A stretch of DNA of 47,658 nt from a filamentous cyanobacterium CCP2 (GTDB taxonomy: Bacteria; Cyanobacteriota; Cyanobacteriia; Elainellales; Elainellaceae): contig PVWD01000012.1 of NCBI GenBank assembly GCA_003003615.1, positions 1 to 47,658 of the forward strand. The letters run 5' to 3'. The translations under genes and the position numbers were made by a program. Each line of letters begins with the position of its first letter. Positions within the stretch are counted from its first letter, which is position 1. The notes below the pieces were generated by a model, which was given only the letters and a program-made list of their open reading frames with translations, searched no databases and was not told where the DNA came from. Positions 1 through 5,605 of the stretch are shown here, piece after piece.

Positions 1-1
1 C

Positions 2-802
2 CGCTTTCCCAGCCGCACCTCACCCCTGACCTACTATTTCCGTTACTATGTGCCCCGCGTCTTGAAGCAGGCAGAACACATTATTTGCAACTCCACTGCC
101 ACCGCTCAGGATGTCAACACGTTTTACAATATTTCTGCCAAAAAGCTGACTCCCATTCCCCTTGCCCACGACGCGGTTCAATTTCGAGTGCTTGACTCGG
201 ACGATCGCCCTCCCTTGCCTTCAAACCATCTGGCAAGGCCAATTCGCCCTTACTTTTTCTATGTGGGACGGCATGACCCCTACAAAAACCTACAGCGAGT
301 CATTGGGGCCTTTGCTTCATTAAACCGAGCAAACAGTGGGCATGATTGCGAGTTGTGGATTGCCGGTGCAGAAGATCCTCGCTATACGCCATTTCTGAAG
401 GCTCAGGCTGAAGCGTTGGGGGTTGGCGATCGGGTTCAGTTTTTAGATTATGTTTCTTACAGCGAACTGCCCATTCTGCTCAATCAGTCCTTGGCATTGG
501 TTTACCCTAGCCTCTGGGAAGGGTTTGGCTTTCCAGTTCTCGAAGCGATGGCCTGTGGAACGCCGGTGATTACGTCTAACTTGTCTTCTTTGCCGGAGGT
601 GGCAGGGGATGCGGCTCTGCTGGTAAACCCTTACAGCGAAACCGAAATCACCCAGGCAATGCAGCAAATTTTGGCTGATGACAGCACCCGATCGCACTTA
701 CGGTCAGCAGGGCTGGCCAGAGCAAACCAATTTAGCTGGGCAAAAACCGGAACCGCAACGGCAGAAATTTTGCAGCAGTATAGCAACAGATGGAAAAGTT
801 AG
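2..802 (+). CDS. Glycosyltransferase family 4 (GT-B fold), 5' end cut by window edge
   Basis: This gene encodes a retaining GT4 glycosyltransferase that moves a sugar from a nucleotide-sugar donor, most likely in exopolysaccharide, O-antigen or glycolipid assembly at the cytoplasmic membrane. The frame is open from the left edge. A GTG lies at 50, but codons before it (reading [13 protein letters not shown]) match the GT4 N-terminal lobe, so the true start is outside the window. Visible motifs are the linker [14 protein letters not shown], the donor-binding [19 protein letters not shown] with its E-x7-E pair, and [16 protein letters not shown]. Donor and acceptor cannot be read. A second GT4 gene lies 1 kb downstream, but two small genes intervene, so one operon is not implied. 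Confidence 0.9.
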   Translation, partial: RFPSRTSPLTYYFRYYVPRVLKQAEHIICNSTATAQDVNTFYNISAKKLTPIPLAHDAVQFRVLDSDDRPPLPSNHLARPIRPYFFYVGRHDPYKNLQRVIGAFASLNRANSGHDCELWIAGAEDPRYTPFLKAQAEALGVGDRVQFLDYVSYSELPILLNQSLALVYPSLWEGFGFPVLEAMACGTPVITSNLSSLPEVAGDAALLVNPYSETEITQAMQQILADDSTRSHLRSAGLARANQFSWAKTGTATAEILQQYSNRWKS

Positions 803-834
803 GAAGCATCCCGTTTATATCAATTAAGCAATTT

Positions 835-997
835 CCGTAGCGCAGGCATCTTGCCTGCCAGTGAGATATTCGTAATGTAAATACAAAATTGGGATACACC
901 CAAAATTAGGACAACAAGATTCTCTTCGAGCCAAACCTGCAATCATTCTGCTTTGTTGACTGGGCGGGCAAGATGCCCACCCCACAAGAATTTCAGG
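835..997 (+). repeat. Dispersed palindromic repeat, long form (arm A 835-868, arm B 955-997)
   Basis: Arm A carries GTAGCGCAGGCATCTTGCC and arm B carries GGGCGGGCAAGATGCCCACC. Their cores (GGCATCTTGCC and GGCAAGATGCC) are reverse complements, so the pair can fold into a stem with a loop of about 90 nt. The same two arms recur at many intergenic sites in this window. The region from 803 to 1015 holds nothing else recognised. Confidence 0.8.
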
Positions 998-1015
998 TTA
1001 TTAAATTTGTGTTCC

Positions 1016-1192
1016 TTAAGCTGAAGGGTCAGATGATGATTTGGCATGGCGTTCTTTTAATGCCTTTAAGACGATCGATCGCAGTAAGTAGGACACCGAT
1101 CGATCATCTTCCTCAGCCCAAGCTTGGATCGCTTTCTTCTCTTCTGGGCTGACATAAAACGCAAGCTGCTCTGTAGGGCGGGAATTGCTCAT
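1016..1192 (-). CDS. Small ribbon-helix-helix-like protein, 58 aa
   Basis: This 58-residue ORF begins MSNSRPTEQLAFYVSPEEKK and ends SSSDPSA. It has the pattern of a MetJ/Arc (RHH) DNA-binding protein: a short hydrophobic strand (QLAFYVS, residues 9-15), a first helix (PEEKKAIQAWAEEDD), a turn with Ser (RSVSYLL), and a second helix (RSIVLKALKERH). Such proteins bind DNA as dimers through the strand, and many are antitoxins or autorepressors. No toxin partner is visible beside it. The gene is divergent from the 59-residue gene at 1347. The space between them holds three phased TATGAT repeats and an ATTAC-N8-GTAAT inverted repeat, plausible operators. The fold assignment is inference from the residue pattern only. 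Confidence 0.6.
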   Translation of the reverse strand: MSNSRPTEQLAFYVSPEEKKAIQAWAEEDDRSVSYLLRSIVLKALKERHAKSSSDPSA

Positions 1193-1211
1193 GCCCTACT
1201 TATAACACTGT

Positions 1212-1256
1212 ATTACGCAGTCCTGTAATTTATGATGCCATATGATATTGTATGAT
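1212..1256. promoter_or_regulatory. Candidate operator: inverted repeat plus three 10-bp-phased TATGAT repeats
   Basis: ATTAC (1212-1216) and GTAAT (1225-1229) form an inverted repeat with an 8-bp spacer. TATGAT then occurs at 1231, 1241 and 1251, exactly one helical turn apart. The block lies between divergent small genes starting at 1192 (minus) and 1347 (plus). TATGAT also resembles a -10 box, so one copy may be a promoter element. That the RHH protein binds here is inference. Confidence 0.4.
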
Positions 1257-1346
1257 ACAACCTGCAAAGTTAAAACCAGGGCCTCCTCTTTGCACAAGTT
1301 CAGCCCTGGCTCTTACTCCCTAGTTGTTTTAGGAGTTGTCCTAATT

Positions 1347-1526
1347 ATGACCTATAGCGAACGCCTGAATTACTGGGCGGTGGTTCGGTTATTACCCACT
1401 CACCAGTGGGTTGTGGTTGCGCGCTTCCACAGCCGATCGGATGCCGATGGATATTGCCAATTCTTACAACGCCAAATGCCAAATCAGAAGTTTATGGTGG
1501 TGTTTGATTTGCCAGACTTTCATTAA
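1347..1526 (+). CDS. Small cyanobacterial hypothetical protein, 59 aa
   Basis: No function is recognised. The ATG at 1347 is preferred over an in-frame ATG at 1242 because AGGAG lies at 1331-1335, 11 nt upstream, and because the upstream extension overlaps the repeat-rich divergent control region. The product is compact and mixed: it begins MTYSERLNYWAVVRLLP, continues through WVVVARFHSRSDADGYCQFL, and ends VVFDLPDFH. This suggests strand-helix-strand with a central SDADGYCQFL helix, resembling the small single-domain proteins common in cyanobacteria. It lacks a signal peptide and membrane segments. A hairpin follows the stop codon. Confidence 0.6.
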   Translation: MTYSERLNYWAVVRLLPTHQWVVVARFHSRSDADGYCQFLQRQMPNQKFMVVFDLPDFH

Positions 1527-1530
1527 AAAA

Positions 1531-1556
1531 TCTTCACAGTATGGCTGTGTAAAGAT
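1531..1556 (+). terminator. Hairpin after the 59-aa gene
   Basis: ATCTTCACAG and CTGTG..AAGAT flank a TATGG loop just after the stop at 1526, giving a stem of about ten pairs with a small bulge. No U-run follows, so termination is uncertain. Confidence 0.35.
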
Positions 1557-1715
1557 CTAATGTTTAAATCGGGGGAAAACCGTGAAAAAACGAATGATAC
1601 GGTTTACGTACCCAGACAGACTACGGATAATTCTTGATAGGAACTAGCCAAAATACTACACGTTTAACTGAATGAGCCAGGAAATACCACCTGTACCATC
1701 CACAAAAACCCTAAG

Positions 1716-1745
1716 AGACTGAGTATAAAAAATGCTCAGTCTTTT
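1716..1745 (+). terminator. Intrinsic terminator-like hairpin
   Basis: AGACTGAG (1716-1723) pairs perfectly with CTCAGTCT (1735-1742) across an 11-nt A-rich loop and runs into TTT. It lies 46 bp before the glycosyltransferase start at 1792. It could end the small upstream gene or act in the leader of the downstream gene. Confidence 0.55.
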
Positions 1746-1791
1746 GTAGATCTAGCTAGTTTCCTACAGTAACCAATGAGGAAATTACCTT

Positions 1792-2889
1792 ATGCACTGG
1801 ACTGTTGCAGCTTCGTTTATTCATGATCTGAATCTAAGTACGTCTGCCTGGCTGACCCCTCATGTTACGAGTGGGCGGCATCAGTTTACCATTATTCCAC
1901 GTCGCGCACCGCTTGCCAGTTGGCACACCCGCAAAACATCGGTGACAAACCGCAAAGAATGGATGGATCATTGGCTCCAAGGCAGTGAAGCCCTTCAGAG
2001 AACTCATGGCGGGGTCATTACGGTGTTTCCACAGCTTGCATCTGCCGTTGGGATGCAAAAGCAGCTATCCCGTAAGCAAACTCCGATCGTTGCCTGGTTG
2101 TTTAATGTGGGGACTTGCTCTTCCGGGATGCGGCGGCAGTTTGCTAAAAAGAGCTTGCAGGCGATCGATCGGTTTGTTGTGCATACTCAGCGCGAACGGC
2201 AAATCTACAGCGAATGGCTAGACTTACCCATTGAACGGTTTGAGTTTGTGCCTTACCAAGTTCCAGAAATGCCGGTAACGTATGCTGAAAACACTACTGA
2301 ACCGTTTATTACGGCCCTTGGGTCTGCCCATCGAGATTTTCCTGCCCTCTTCCAAGCGGTCAAAACCCTCAACATTCCAACGGTGGTGGCCGCTAGCAGA
2401 CGATCACTGGAAGGTGTGAGCATTCCTGATCAGGTGCAAACTCCGTTTGACATTGGTAAACAAGATTGTTTGCGCCTTGCCCAAGAAGCGCGGATTAATG
2501 TTGTGCCGATGGTTCCGAATGAGCGTGTCACTGCTGCCGGACAAGTGACCATTGTCGAAGCAATGCGGATGGGTCGTGCTTTAATTGCAACTCGCTGCAA
2601 TGGAGCCGAGGATTACATCATTCACGGTGAAACGGGTTTGCTCGTGGAACCGCACTCCGTTGAAGACCTGACGAACGCCATCCAGCAGCTATGGGAAGAC
2701 CATGAACTGCGCGATCGGTTGGGACAGAATGCAATGCAGTATGCAACCGAGCATTTTTCTGATCAGGCGGCCGGTGCAGCCCTGGGCAGAATTTTGGATG
2801 AGGTTGCCAGTCAAGTAGGGGGCAAGGTTTCCTTCCGTTCTGCTTCACCAACCAATGGACATTCGTTTGCTCGGTTGACTCCACCATAA
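1792..2889 (+). CDS. Glycosyltransferase family 4 (GT-B fold), 365 aa
   Basis: A second GT-B glycosyltransferase, probably acting on cell-surface polysaccharide or glycolipid. The C-terminal donor-binding half is clear: VTIVEAMRMGRALIATRCNG (E-x7-type motif), GAEDYIIHGETGLLVEP, and a closing helix region LRDRLGQNAMQYATEHFS. The N-terminal half is divergent. It contains VVHTQRERQIYSEWLDLP, typical of the acceptor domain end, and ITALGSAHRDFPALFQAV at the domain junction. The start ATG has GAGGAA about 8 nt upstream. The last 30 residues are low-complexity and may be a disordered tail. The gene stands alone, with a strong terminator hairpin at 3044-3068 downstream. Donor and acceptor are unknown. 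Confidence 0.85.
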   Translation: MHWTVAASFIHDLNLSTSAWLTPHVTSGRHQFTIIPRRAPLASWHTRKTSVTNRKEWMDHWLQGSEALQRTHGGVITVFPQLASAVGMQKQLSRKQTPIVAWLFNVGTCSSGMRRQFAKKSLQAIDRFVVHTQRERQIYSEWLDLPIERFEFVPYQVPEMPVTYAENTTEPFITALGSAHRDFPALFQAVKTLNIPTVVAASRRSLEGVSIPDQVQTPFDIGKQDCLRLAQEARINVVPMVPNERVTAAGQVTIVEAMRMGRALIATRCNGAEDYIIHGETGLLVEPHSVEDLTNAIQQLWEDHELRDRLGQNAMQYATEHFSDQAAGAALGRILDEVASQVGGKVSFRSASPTNGHSFARLTPP

Positions 2890-3043
2890 TAGGTAAGTCA
2901 GATTGCTTAACCCAAAAAACATCATCAAGCATAACGACATGGCAACGGATGAAACATTAGAACAGTTTCAGGGATCTAAACCCAAAGCGGATTAGAACCT
3001 ATAACTTTTGATGATTTTCTTCCTACTGCCATAATCTTCTTCG

Positions 3044-3070
3044 AGGGGTTTTGCCATGCAAGACCCCTTT
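3044..3070. terminator. Strong hairpin between convergent genes
   Basis: An 11-bp stem (AGGGGTTTTGC with GCAAGACCCCT, one G-T pair) closes a 3-nt loop at 3055-3057 and is followed by TTT. It lies between the GT4 gene ending at 2889 (plus) and the TPR gene ending at 3126 (minus), so it may serve both. The rest of 2890-3125 holds nothing recognised. Confidence 0.6.
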
Positions 3071-3125
3071 CCTATTGCAAGCGAAACCAGTGCCACAATC
3101 AATGCTATCTTTTGTACTAATTTAT

Positions 3126-3530
3126 CTAGGTTGTGATCAGCTTTCGCTTCAGCCAAATATCATCTCTCGCATGTAAATAGCGCGGATCAGGATTCAATTC
3201 GATCGCCCGTTCATAGGATTCGATCGCATTTCCATACGCCATCATTTCCGCCAGCAATAAACCGCGATTAAACCAAGCTTGATGATAGTCAGATTGCAGT
3301 GCAACAGCTTTGTCATAGGAGGCAAGAGCTTCTGCATAACGCTTCATCCCACACAGGGCATTACCGCGATTATTCCAGGCTTTGCAATAGTTCGTATCCA
3401 GTTCGATCGCTTTATCAAAGGCGGCGATCGCTTCTTTATATTGTTCTGCTTCACACAATGCACAACCCTTTCCATCCCAAAACTCTGGATGAGTTTGCTC
3501 CTGATCAAAATGATTCATCGTGATATCCAT
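3126..3530 (-). CDS. Small three-repeat TPR protein, 134 aa
   Basis: The product consists almost entirely of three tetratricopeptide repeats, at about residues 16-49, 50-83 and 84-117. Canonical positions are visible in AWNNRGNALCGMKRYAEAL, AWFNRGLLLAEMMAYGNAI, and the terminal AIELNP. TPR superhelices mediate protein-protein contacts; no catalytic domain is present. ATG at 3530 and ATG at 3518 are both possible starts, and no strong ribosome site decides between them. The gene closes the minus-strand accessory island, downstream of the HicAB module and a heptanucleotide array. It is related in kind to the TPR part of the large STAND protein but lacks that protein's terminal 40 residues. Confidence 0.85.
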   Translation of the reverse strand: MDITMNHFDQEQTHPEFWDGKGCALCEAEQYKEAIAAFDKAIELDTNYCKAWNNRGNALCGMKRYAEALASYDKAVALQSDYHQAWFNRGLLLAEMMAYGNAIESYERAIELNPDPRYLHARDDIWLKRKLITT

Positions 3531-3615
3531 TTTTCGTCCACTACAGTTCCATTCTGAGCGGTGGAACAGCGATCGACTGGAGGGATTTCTGGACTGAGCA
3601 GATTCGGTAATTTGG

Positions 3616-3694
3616 TAATGGGTAATGGGTAATGGGTAATGGGTAATGGGTAATGGGTAATGGGTAATGGGTAATGGGTAATGGGTAATGGGTA
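3616..3694. repeat. Heptanucleotide tandem array (TAATGGG), about 11 copies
   Basis: A perfect 7-bp tandem repeat runs for about 79 bp in the noncoding gap between the small TPR gene and a TPR-tail remnant. Such arrays are common in cyanobacterial intergenic DNA and vary in copy number by slippage. A minus-strand frame through it gives a meaningless LPITHYP repeat. Confidence 0.95.
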
Positions 3695-3710
3695 GTAAAG
3701 GTATCTTCTT

Positions 3711-3781
3711 CGATCGCCAATGCTAGAGCGCGATCGCAATACTCAAGGCGCGATCGGTTTTTCCTATTTTCTGGTACAGCT
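3711..3781 (-). pseudogene. TPR-tail remnant T4 (frameshifted copy of STAND gene 3' end)
   Basis: Read on the minus strand, this stretch matches the 3' region of the STAND-TPR gene (5668-5742), including GGAAAAA.CGATCGCGCCTTG and ATTGCGATCG. One base is missing (TTGAG for TTGGAG), so the frame breaks and meets TAG. It starts 7 bp after the HicB stop codon. It is the outermost of four tail copies in the island. Confidence 0.7.
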
Positions 3782-3787
3782 ATTCAA

Positions 3788-4000
3788 TCAAGCAAACATT
3801 AAACGCCCTTTCGGTTCTGGAATGGGTCGTCCAAGCTCTTTTGCTGTTTCGATCCATTCCTGAATAATGATTTCGGCATTTTGCACTGCTTCTTGATAGG
3901 TTTCTCCATCTGCGGCACAACCTGGCAATTCTGGCACTTCCACAATAAAGGCTTGATCTTCTTCACTCCAATAAATAACCATTTCATACCGAATCTTCAT
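3788..4000 (-). CDS. hicB: HicB-family antitoxin, 70 aa
   Basis: This is the antitoxin of a type II HicAB pair. HicB neutralises the HicA RNase by direct binding and often autoregulates. The sequence shows the HicB partial RNase H-like fold: a first strand pair (IRYEMVIYWSEEDQAFIVEVPELPG), the signature PELPGCAADGETYQEAV, and a helix with AEIIIQEWIETAKELG ending PIPEPKG. No C-terminal DNA-binding domain is present, so this is the short form. Its ATG lies inside the hicA 3' end (17-bp overlap), indicating translational coupling, with the toxin gene first as is usual for hicAB. A TPR-tail remnant follows directly. Confidence 0.9.
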   Translation of the reverse strand: MKIRYEMVIYWSEEDQAFIVEVPELPGCAADGETYQEAVQNAEIIIQEWIETAKELGRPIPEPKGRLMFA

Positions 4001-4250
4001 CTTGACCCCCTAATTGATATTTCAAAATTACATTGCGAACTTGTTTAACTTGATAGGCTTTGGCTTTTCCTTGTTTCGGTTGTAGGTTAAGAATATCCTC
4101 AACATCTTCTTTAGTAAAAATATGATGGCTACCTTGAATTCGCTCTACAAAACCTAGATTCTTCAACAGCGTGCATAGCGGCTCAAAAGGAATATTAGAA
4201 TCAGATGTTCCTCTCAGGATTTTAATTAATAGTTTATTTTGTTGACTCAC
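3984..4250 (-). CDS. hicA: HicA-family toxin, 88 aa
   Basis: The product is an mRNA interferase with a double-stranded RNA-binding-like fold. The catalytic histidine region is present as QGSHHIFTK, preceded by the helix LCTLLKNLGFVERI and followed by ILNLQPKQGKAKAYQVKQVRNVI. The N-terminal stretch LIKILRGTSDSNIPF is longer than in E. coli HicA. The start is a GTG at 4250 with GAGGGAAG just upstream; the nearby ATG is out of frame. It overlaps hicB by 17 bp. A TPR-tail remnant (T3) ends 17 bp before its start codon. Confidence 0.88.
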   Translation of the reverse strand: MSQQNKLLIKILRGTSDSNIPFEPLCTLLKNLGFVERIQGSHHIFTKEDVEDILNLQPKQGKAKAYQVKQVRNVILKYQLGGQDEDSV

Positions 4251-4267
4251 CTTCCCTCATTTGCGTC

Positions 4268-4394
4268 CTAATGCTCTTTCCCATTTTGTTCCTCCTCTAG
4301 CTGTTGTTTCAGTTCTTCACACTCTTTCACTAACGGAATCCTCAACTCGATCGCCAATGATAAAGCTCGATCGCAATACTCCAAGGCGCGATCG
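4268..4394 (-). pseudogene. TPR-tail remnant T3 (in-frame copy of STAND gene 3' end)
   Basis: On the minus strand this encodes DRALEYCDRALSLAIELRIP and then LVKECEELKQQLEEE before a TAG. It is closely parallel to the last residues of the STAND-TPR protein (DRALEYCDRALELAIELGIP). It has no start codon or upstream TPR body. It lies between the RelE stop (4412) and the HicA start (4250). Confidence 0.75.
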
Positions 4395-4411
4395 CATCCT
4401 CAAAATCATTG

Positions 4412-4684
4412 TTACAAATCCCGATAAACCTCACGACGATGCCGAACATAGTGAATTAAAACCCGTTTAATTTCTGTATCAACTTCATAAACAATGCGAT
4501 AATCGCCCACTCGAATTCGATAAAGACTTTCAGTACCTGTAAGTTTGACAACTTGAGAGGGTAAGGGTTCATTCCTCAGCCCTATAATCCTAGCCAAAAC
4601 ACGATCGCGGTTTTCGGATGATAACTTACGTAAATCTTTCTCTACGGATGGTTGAAAAGCAATCTCATACTGCTCCATGTTCAT
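4412..4684 (-). CDS. RelE/ParE-family toxin, 90 aa
   Basis: This is the toxin of a type II pair, probably a ribosome-dependent mRNA interferase of the RelE group. Features in order are the start strand YEIAFQPSVEKDLRKL, the helix ENRDRVLARIIGL, and the strand core SLYRIRVGDYRIVYEVD followed by VLIHYVRHRREVYRDL. The basic residues of RVGDYR and RHRREVYR match the RelE active face. It overlaps the upstream antitoxin gene by 20 bp. ATG at 4678 (MEQYEIAF) is an equally good start. Target and activity are inferred from the family. Confidence 0.9.
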   Translation of the reverse strand: MNMEQYEIAFQPSVEKDLRKLSSENRDRVLARIIGLRNEPLPSQVVKLTGTESLYRIRVGDYRIVYEVDTEIKRVLIHYVRHRREVYRDL

Positions 4685-4883
4685 CTAACCGCTTCTGCAT
4701 CTCTTCTAAGCTGATGGGTTGCTCTTGATGTCGTTCTGCCACGATCGCCAAATCATGAAGGTCTTCTAACAATTGCTCATATTGCTCAATCGCCAGAATC
4801 ACTGCCGTTTTGTTGCCGTTTGCATCAATAATGTACTGCTCTTGCAAAGAGTTCGTAACTGAGTTTTCTGAGTTTGTAGTCAT
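4665..4883 (-). CDS. Phd/YefM-type antitoxin, 72 aa
   Basis: This antitoxin partners the RelE-type protein encoded directly downstream. The N-terminal half carries the Phd/YefM-like element YIIDANGNKTAVILAIEQYEQLLEDL, which usually forms a DNA-binding dimer. The C-terminal half (ERHQEQPISLEEMQKRLDEH) is the acidic flexible helix that wraps the toxin. The order is antitoxin then toxin, with overlapping ends, as is normal for this class. The start at 4883 is the first ATG after a degraded TPR-tail remnant ending at 4908, so little native promoter space remains. Confidence 0.88.
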   Translation of the reverse strand: MTTNSENSVTNSLQEQYIIDANGNKTAVILAIEQYEQLLEDLHDLAIVAERHQEQPISLEEMQKRLDEHGAV

Positions 4884-4907
4884 CGTAAGAAGTTCCTCTT
4901 TGATGCT

Positions 4908-5015
4908 CTATCTTTCATTTTCTAATTGAGCTTTCAACTCCTCACACTCTTCCACCAATGGAATCCCTAACTCGATCGAAGGCCAACGCTTGCAATCCTG
5001 TTGCGCCCGATCGGT
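4908..5015 (-). pseudogene. TPR-tail remnant T2 (partly decayed copy of STAND gene 3' end)
   Basis: On the minus strand the last 23 codons (IELGIPLVEECEELKAQLEN then ER and TAG) are nearly identical to the STAND protein C-terminus. The preceding codons are scrambled by small deletions. The remnant begins about 5 bp after the DUF4926 stop and ends 25 bp before the Phd start. Confidence 0.75.
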
Positions 5016-5019
5016 TGCC

Positions 5020-5259
5020 TTAACTCTCAACTAGGATTGGTTCATACGTGAGAAGCATTAACTGTGTAGTGGGAACTGTTTCCATTGCATAAGTTTCTCC
5101 TTGAGCATCGGCAAAATCAACCAGATAAGCCTGATCATTAAAACTCATGAGAACTGTGCCAACCTGCCCATGTCTTAGCAAAATGGGCTGCTTTGTTTCT
5201 TTATGAATTGCTCGGATTTCATCTGTTAAAGCAACAACATCATACTCTTTGATGGTCAT
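5020..5259 (-). CDS. DUF4926-like small protein, 79 aa
   Basis: A small protein of the DUF4926 type, whose function is not established. The start at 5259 is chosen over 5292 because AGGAG sits at 5266-5270, overlapping the stop codon of the upstream DUF6883 gene. The sequence is an SH3-like strand-rich barrel pattern: YDVVALTDEIRAIH, then RHGQVGTVLMSFNDQAYLVDF, then AQGETYAMETVP. It is translationally tied to the DUF6883 gene, and the two look like one functional unit. A toxin-antitoxin or immunity-like role is only a guess from position and size. Confidence 0.75.
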   Translation of the reverse strand: MTIKEYDVVALTDEIRAIHKETKQPILLRHGQVGTVLMSFNDQAYLVDFADAQGETYAMETVPTTQLMLLTYEPILVES

Positions 5260-5269
5260 AGTTAGCTCC

Positions 5270-5605
5270 TCAATGATTGACAGGATAAGCATTGGTTAAT
5301 CTAGGGAAATCTTCACCCGTGCGAACAATCCAACATCCCAATACCAGAGATGTTCCGATCGCAGTTGTCATAGAAAATTTAACATCATAATGAGTTCCAT
5401 ATTGATCGGTTCTATAGATTATTGCTTCCTCTCTGACGGCTGATTCCAGTAACGCAGCTTCTAAAATTTCTTTGTTTTCTAATGTAATCCCTAAACGATT
5501 TCTAAACATAATGGCTTTGTCTTTACCTTTAGGATGTTGCAAGTTTAGTGAATATCGTTCCAGCTTATTGCCCAGTTCTGCCCGATCGCCATTTGGCAAT
5601 TTCAT
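5270..5605 (-). CDS. DUF6883-like protein, 111 aa
   Basis: A small protein resembling the DUF6883 family, whose role is unknown. Visible features are MKLPNGDRAELGNKLERYSL at the start, the conserved HPKGKDKAIMFRNRLGI, and the strand-rich end YDVKFSMTTAIGTSLVLGCW with IVRTGEDFPRL. Its ATG overlaps the stop of the 950-residue STAND-TPR gene as ATGA, so translation should be coupled to that gene. The DUF4926 gene follows and has its ribosome site inside this gene's stop region. The three genes therefore form one tight transcriptional and translational unit. Confidence 0.75.
   Translation of the reverse strand: MKLPNGDRAELGNKLERYSLNLQHPKGKDKAIMFRNRLGITLENKEILEAALLESAVREEAIIYRTDQYGTHYDVKFSMTTAIGTSLVLGCWIVRTGEDFPRLTNAYPVNH

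Noticed and set aside
3515-3739. Minus-strand frame translating as repeated LPITHYP
   Set aside because: It is only the translation of the 7-bp tandem array and has no real protein features.
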